Source: Sthenelais limicola (taxonomy: Eukaryota; Annelida; Polychaeta; Phyllodocida; Sigalionidae). From it: a stretch of DNA of 64,000 nt. Under the pieces are notes generated by a model. That model saw only the letters and a list, made by a program, of their open reading frames with translations. It searched no databases and was not told where the DNA came from. The stretch is taken from NCBI GenBank assembly GCA_942159475.1, contig OW804094.1, positions 126,156,755-126,220,754 of the forward strand. The letters run 5' to 3'. A program made the translations under genes and the position numbers. Shown one piece after another: positions 58,802 through 64,000 of this stretch; position 1 is the stretch's first letter; every line of letters begins with the position of its first letter.

Positions 58802-61800
58802 CTAAGGGGTGAGACAGGGCCTGTTTCCTGTGATAATGGTCGGAGACTGGCTAGAGAGTGGCAGGGAAGGCAGGATCAGGGCTCCACACGGCACCTGGAG
58901 GGGCAAGGGCTGGCCCACTTGAGGGGTTCCCACCTCACCCATTTTATTCCTTGCATACTCAATACGAATGCCCCCTCGCTCAGAGGACAGAAGAACAAAT
59001 CCATGTAGACGATTCATGGCCTCACTGGCAGAACGAAGATCCTAGAGAAATAATAAAAGAAAAACATGACACATTTTTCACGAAAATCAAATCAAACATG
59101 GGAAATATTAGGATTTATCATTATTAATTTTCTTTTTAGATTTTGTTTAGAAAATATTGGGGTTTAGTTGTTATCAATTAACATTTTAAATCTCTTCGAT
59201 ATATCATAAATTTAATTATATTTCGTTTCATTCTCTACGTCTGTCGTTGTGTACTTATATATTCAAAGCCAAGAGACTGTCACCCTTCTTTAGAGGTGGT
59301 AAGTGTATGAGGCCTTTGCTTCAACACCTTTGCAATACGAGTTGACACATACATGGGGGAACTCTTTGTAGTATTCATAAAGGCCAACTCCACGGTTAAA
59401 GTTCACTGACCTGGTATTCAACGAAGGCGACTGGTGACCCACCCTTGTTATGCATCCTGAGTCTGCTAAAGCCAGGGAAACTGCAAGCAAAGAAGAGATA
59501 GATGATAAGTTCTCTGATTATTTTTTAAAGAATCAGTTTTATTCAGGTGCACAGATATGTTAGGATCTTAAGTTAAAATCTGCTGATCATATTTCTTAAT
59601 ATCATCTGATAAAATGATTGTTTGCTTTAGTGTAGATTGTCAATGCATGAACGCATGAAGAAATTCCTTAAAAAAATTCTTTTTGTCCCTCTCTCAAAAT
59701 CACATCAAGAATCAATTTTGATCTACTTCGGTTTTGATAAGAATTAATACATCTAAGTATTCGTATTCCATATATATATACATACCAAATTAAATTAAAG
59801 AAAAGTGTTAGTTTTAGTGGTCAGTTAGTTTTGTAAGCGATGTCAAAACACCATCAGGCTGGCACCATTGGACACAAACACAAGCTTTTATTCAAACATG
59901 TGCAGAGGCAATTTCGGCAGAACGAAAACCATGAAAAAGCTAATGGTGAAGAGAAGCCTTTGAGTTCCTACTCTACGGCCCGCCTAAATCTAAGAGTGAT
60001 ACTATTCGGGCGCGAGTGAAAAGGGCGTGTGACTGTGAAGTCTCCAAGTGTTTGGGAGTTTTCCTCCAGAGCTACACTAACAGAAGAATGGGGGAGCACC
60101 TGCGAGCATTTTGTTTGCAACCGAGCGCGCTTTATTGCCATTGGTGTAAGGAGAAGCAGTTTAGGCGAACAATACAGAGCACATTTAGCAGCGCCAGTCA
60201 TCATGACCACAAACTCTCAGAACCTTGGATATAAATATCACAATAGGAACCATTTGTTCTTGATTTTTACAGCACATGGAGGTGGTGTTGGTGTTGGTGT
60301 TGGTGGAATATATACGAAAAAGTCGAAAAAGGCAGACAATAATAATTGGTTGCAATGGTCGGTTTTGCAAATATCTATATAATCAAAAATTGGGAGCATC
60401 CTTGAAAAGAATTCAGATACGTTTAACATTCAAAGAGTGCATCAATTGACAACACAGCGGTATGCCAATTGAGATTTCGTCTGAGGTTGTGGTTGGGTTC
60501 ATGAACAGATATTCTACATGGAATAGAGAGTGCTGAGTGGGGTGGTGCATCATTGCTTTGATAAGTTTGGAGGTATATATAGGAGACCTTGAGAGCGTGT
60601 GGGCAGGTACTGTAGGTACCGCAGGAGACAAAGAGTCCAATATCTCTTTAACACATCAAAGAGCCATCATCATTATCATCACCAGAGCGATCAACCTCCT
60701 ACTTCTCATCACCATCTTCTTCCTAATCATCCTCATTTCCTTTGTCCTTGTCCAGGGGCTTAAAGGCCTCTCCCACTACGTCGCAAGACCCCAGGGATTG
60801 CTTGCGATCATGCATCCAGGCTATAGTCATTGCGACGCTAGGACGCAAGGCGATTGCTTGCGAGTGGCAAGAATTCGATCGCAAGAATATAAAAAAACAA
60901 TGTATAAACATTCCTCCAATCCAATCGTCGTTGTCACTCGCAAGGAATCGCTCGTTCCTTGCGACTAAGTGAGGGAGCCTTATTATACAGCCAATTAGTT
61001 GATGCTGATACGATATGACGTTTAGATCTTTTTGTTGTTGGTGATGTTTAGATCGTGAGATGTTTAACAATTTTGTCCTGAAATATATTCCCAATCGAAC
61101 TCCCATCTGGGTGCAATCTTGGTAGATCCACAACAGTTCAGACTTATATTTGTGATAAAACAAATAGCTTTGAAGATAAAATTCTGGTTTTATTTGTTTT
61201 GGGTGTCTCCACGGTGGTCTCTGCTGGATGTTTATCGAGGATGCATGTGTCAACACATGGAAGGCATTCCTAAGAAAAGGTATGCTCCCGTCCGAGTCGT
61301 TGTGGAATTTTGGGTCAGCGCTGAGCTGCCTCTTTCTGTCAGGAACAATTATGCATAAATATTGTTCTAACTTATTTGATACAAATGTATCTTAAAAGTG
61401 ATCCGAATTCATGATAAAAGTAATTTGTGTTTTTATTGATGTTCGCAACCCTTATTTTGTGTCGGGTTGATAAAGGTAGTTTCAATAGCAGAATTATGGG
61501 GATGTTATGAAGGTTATAAACTCATAATCAATGTTCCTCATATTATTGTTTCGAGTGTTTCAAATCACATTAGAGAGGCAGAGAGAATTGGTAGCAGCAC
61601 TTCCAAATTACAATTTCATCGCTTTTAAACTATTTTCTTTTTGAGAATATATCTGATTTGTTTGAGTTCTGTGGAGAATGCATTGATTGGTGAAGTAGGA
61701 AGCAATGAAGGAAGGAGGGTGAGAGGCGGCTGGGACGGAAGGAGTCGATGGGGGAGGGGGAGTGATGTTGTCTCCTGCGGCCCTCATGATGACTGGGGTC

Positions 61801-63115
61801 AGTGTGAGAAGTGTGGCTTTGTAGTACCTGGCAAATAAGTCCTTCAGTTCTTGCTCGGAGCAGAGTGGGCCAAGGTTGGCCACAAATAGTGTGGAGCAAG
61901 GTGCATTGGTCGCTGACGTGGCGGTGGTTGTGGACGTGTTGTGGCTGCCGCAGCTGACCGGGCTGCCGAGCATCGGGCTGGGCACCGCCGCGGCAGCAGC
62001 AGCAGCTGCGGCAGCGGCAGCCGCTAGGTGGGGGTGTTGCATGACGGCAGGGGTCACAGCAGCGGGGTGGTGGTGGGGCATGGGAGAATGAGGGTGTACC
62101 TGTGAAAACATCCATGCCTGGCGCTCAGTTTCATTTGCCAGCAGCAGGAGTAGGAGAGACACACTTATATATGCTTCATGAATATAGATCTATATAATTA
62201 TATCGATAGAAATTATCAAGTGGTGGTGGAGGATCGACTTCGTAGTTTAATAGTACTATTAACATGTATAGATGTATACTCTTCACCCGAGTCAAAGGGG
62301 GAACTCGATAGGCCAATGTTTACGATTCGCTGGCTTTTGTGAATGTAAAAAAAAATCATGAACTTGCACTCGCCATAGGTGCAAACTAAGCTAGACCACC
62401 ACATTTATTTACTGTCATGTTTATTTTGGGTATTATAATCGCTTAATAAACGCTGCTGTGTCTCGCCTGAGAGCCAGAATAGGGTTTTGACTGATACCCC
62501 TTACTTGTTAGATAAAAGGAGTGGAAGCCCTCTTAAAGCAGGGGATTTTGTCGTAGTTTTACTCATGAGAAATAATCTATAGATAGTAAATACACATTAA
62601 GTGGTCTGTTAGTAGTAGTAGTAGAGTCCGGGAGACAAAAGCAATTTCTGTATCTCGAAAAAAGATACACACTCCAAGGCAAAATATATCGATGTTTGTT
62701 TGTTTTTCTTTCATGTTTTTTTTCCATCTCTTGCTTTTTTGGTATAATGATTGTCTTTTTTTATAATGAAAAGGGAAGAGAGAGAGAGAGACAACTGATT
62801 CAAAAGGTTCCTTGATTTCAATCATGCAAGGAGTGCAGGTTGTGAATCTGATACTGTTGAGGGGAGGCTAGAGGAAGAATGCCTCTGCTGGGTAGTGAAG
62901 TATAAATATGCTTCTTGTTTAGGTTATGAGGAATGGTTTTAGCACAGCGCAGTGCTTCAGCAGAGGCATCCTGCCGTCAGCACCGTCTACCGGGAAATGC
63001 AGACATTAACATCTACTACAGTTGGTGGTGAGAGGTGCCAGCGTTTGGCAGAGGAGGTATTAGTGATAAAAAGGCTTTGCACACTTACTCCAGGCTGGTT
63101 TCCCAACATAGCTTG
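58802..63115 (-). CDS. MEC-8/RBPMS-like RNA-binding protein, C-terminal RRM (5' part missing)
   Basis: Exons, 5' to 3': possible 27-nt microexon 63115-63089, then 62099-61828, 59480-59411, 59041-58802 (TAG). They join in phase to give a His/Pro-rich stretch, a 13-Ala run, a Ser/Thr stretch, and a complete RRM. RNP2-like STLFVANLG is in exon 2; LRMHNKGGSPVAFVEY (RNP1-like) is in exon 3; SSERGGIRIEYARNKMGE is in exon 4. This matches the second RRM of C. elegans MEC-8 and related scw1/Whi3-type RRMs. Such proteins bind RNA and regulate splicing or mRNA localisation. The first RRM, expected upstream, lies beyond the window. A donor-like GTGAGG inside NKMG|E offers an alternative end, so the last 40 residues are less certain. 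Confidence 0.82.
60280..60309. repeat. (GGTGTT)n short tandem repeat
   Basis: Five GGTGTT-like units in the large intron of the RNA-binding protein gene. Confidence 0.8.
60762..60984. mobile_element. ~220-bp MITE with TCGCAAG motifs
   Basis: The left end AAAGGCCTCTCCCACTACG followed by TCGCAAG is an imperfect inverted repeat of the right end, CTTGCGACTAAGTGAGGGAG followed by CCTT. The interior holds several more CGCAAG or CTTGCGA words in both orientations. It has no credible ORF and lies in the intron between the exons at 59411 and 61828. Target duplication is unclear. Confidence 0.65.
61984..62025 (-). repeat. Poly-alanine coding tract
   Basis: GCN codons of mixed type (GCC, GCA, GCT, GCG) encode 13 Ala in a row in the RNA-binding protein. 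Mixed codons suggest an old, stable tract rather than a recent triplet expansion. Confidence 0.85.
62879..62969. other. 12-bp inverted repeat near the microexon
   Basis: ATGCCTCTGCTG (62879-62890) is the exact reverse complement of 62958-62969, with 67 bases between. It lies about 120 bp downstream (minus-strand sense) of the putative 27-nt exon and could fold in the pre-mRNA. Confidence 0.6.
63089..63115 (-). CDS. Putative 27-nt microexon of the RNA-binding protein gene
   Basis: Bounded by acceptor TTTTCATTAACAG and donor GTAAGTGT on the minus strand. The nine codons (QAMLGNQPG) are phase 0, the same phase as the following exon start at 62099, so it could be included or skipped without changing frame. 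No homologous sequence is recalled to confirm it. Confidence 0.45.
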
Positions 63116-64000
63116 CTGTTAATGAAAAGAGATAAAAAATTCAGATGAGTTATAAGGAATGAACAAGTCACAATCATTTTTACACGAAGGCAACATGTTA
63201 TCATACAATAACAACATGTTGCAATAACAACATTTAAGACCTTTCGGGAGGCAATTAGACACTTTTCCATTCATAATTCAAGATTTTAAAGTTTACGTCA
63301 CCAAACCGAACTGAAATTTATGGTTTAAATTCAGTACACAGGTGATTAAGTCTTGTTAAATGCCTTATCCCAAGAGCTCTCTTTTTCCAGACATCCTAAA
63401 TATTTTAAACTAGGTCGTTCTATTTACCAGGTCATGCTCATTCGAGATTAAAGAATCTTCAATAATATTACGGATTAAAATGCCTTTAGATTAAACACAC
63501 AAAACCCTCAGTTTTCAGATTAGTGGGCAGCAAACCATCTGTCAAGTAATTGAAACATACTTCCTAATACGCTTTCACTAGCATTAATTAAGGATGAATT
63601 CTATTAGCATGGTTTTATTTGGTATCGTATACCCTCATCCACCACATGGGATGATGATTAACTAAACCTCTTAAGTCTCGATTCGCGACTAGTAATTTCC
63701 TAATTTTCCTGGAACCATCAAAACAGAGGATTTATAAGCTTAGAACTACATAATCCATGGACCAGATGTTTATCTATATAGCGTTAATACCCGGAGGAGT
63801 GGCTTTAGATTAGGACCACAGAGACTGGGCGTGCCAGTATTGAGGAATGGACCAGACACTTAAATGATTTCCCTATTGATTCCCTGTTCAAATTATTGAT
63901 TACGAATTCAGCCAAGCTACATAGCAACCTGGCAAGGTGGGCAACAACAGCCAACCACTGCCAACTTTCACCACTCAGCGTTGCTAGCAATTTAAACAGA

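Larger units (their letters stand above)
62100..64000 (-). other. Intronic DNA of the RNA-binding protein gene
   Basis: Apart from the putative microexon (63089-63115) I see no exon in this stretch. It contains a 12-bp inverted repeat (62879-62890 with 62958-62969) and GA/CT-rich runs near 62770. The remainder to the window end has no recognisable coding segment. Confidence 0.45.

Noticed and set aside
1..64000. CRISPR array, operon, riboswitch or other bacterial-type feature
   Set aside because: None was found, and spliced genes, poly(A) signals and the LINE show that this is animal nuclear DNA.

Overview
The window is animal nuclear DNA: AT-rich, with intron-split genes, GT/AG splice sites, poly(A) signals, a full-length LINE and several MITE-like elements. 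No sequence fixes the species. The protein families (ZP-domain, TRIM, XK-related, TFIIE-beta, MEC-8/RBPMS-type RRM) and the strong excess of the palindrome TAGGCCTA suggest a marine invertebrate deuterostome, perhaps an echinoderm or hemichordate. That placement is inference.

Layout, left to right. (1) 1-2580: upstream DNA with diverged tandem and dispersed repeats. (2) 2582-7523, + strand: a nine-exon, 483-residue membrane-anchored ZP-domain protein with a CCAAT/TATA/initiator promoter. (3) 9069-10433, - strand: a TRIM-type RING/B-box/coiled-coil protein encoded in one coding exon, convergent with the ZP gene. (4) 14151-20906, - strand: a complete non-LTR retrotransposon with a 5'UTR, two open ORFs, a poly(A) tail and 13-bp target-site duplications. 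Its ORF1 carries a NADAR (YbiA/DUF1768-like) domain after the usual coiled coil and RRM. (5) 21971-30742, + strand: a five-exon, 799-residue XK-related (XKR4/6/7-like) membrane protein. (6) 32977-39171, - strand: a twelve-exon, 614-residue protein with an RlaP-type nucleotidyltransferase domain and an apparent second, degenerate copy at its N-terminus. It is tail-to-tail with the XKR gene. (7) 43447-47415, + strand: GTF2E2 (TFIIE-beta), seven exons. (8) 47475-58800: gene-poor DNA with several inverted-repeat elements, including an 850-bp element rich in GGGGTAAGTTGAGCC. (9) 58802-63115, - strand: the 3' part of a MEC-8/RBPMS-like RNA-binding protein gene whose 5' part lies beyond the window.

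The genes do not form a functional cluster; this looks like an ordinary chromosomal neighbourhood. The most unusual items are the LINE with a NADAR domain, which suggests a retroelement able to act on ADP-ribosylated nucleic acid, and the RlaP-domain gene with its probable internal duplication. Splice models were built by hand by matching reading phase across GT/AG sites and protein-family continuity; no transcript data were available.
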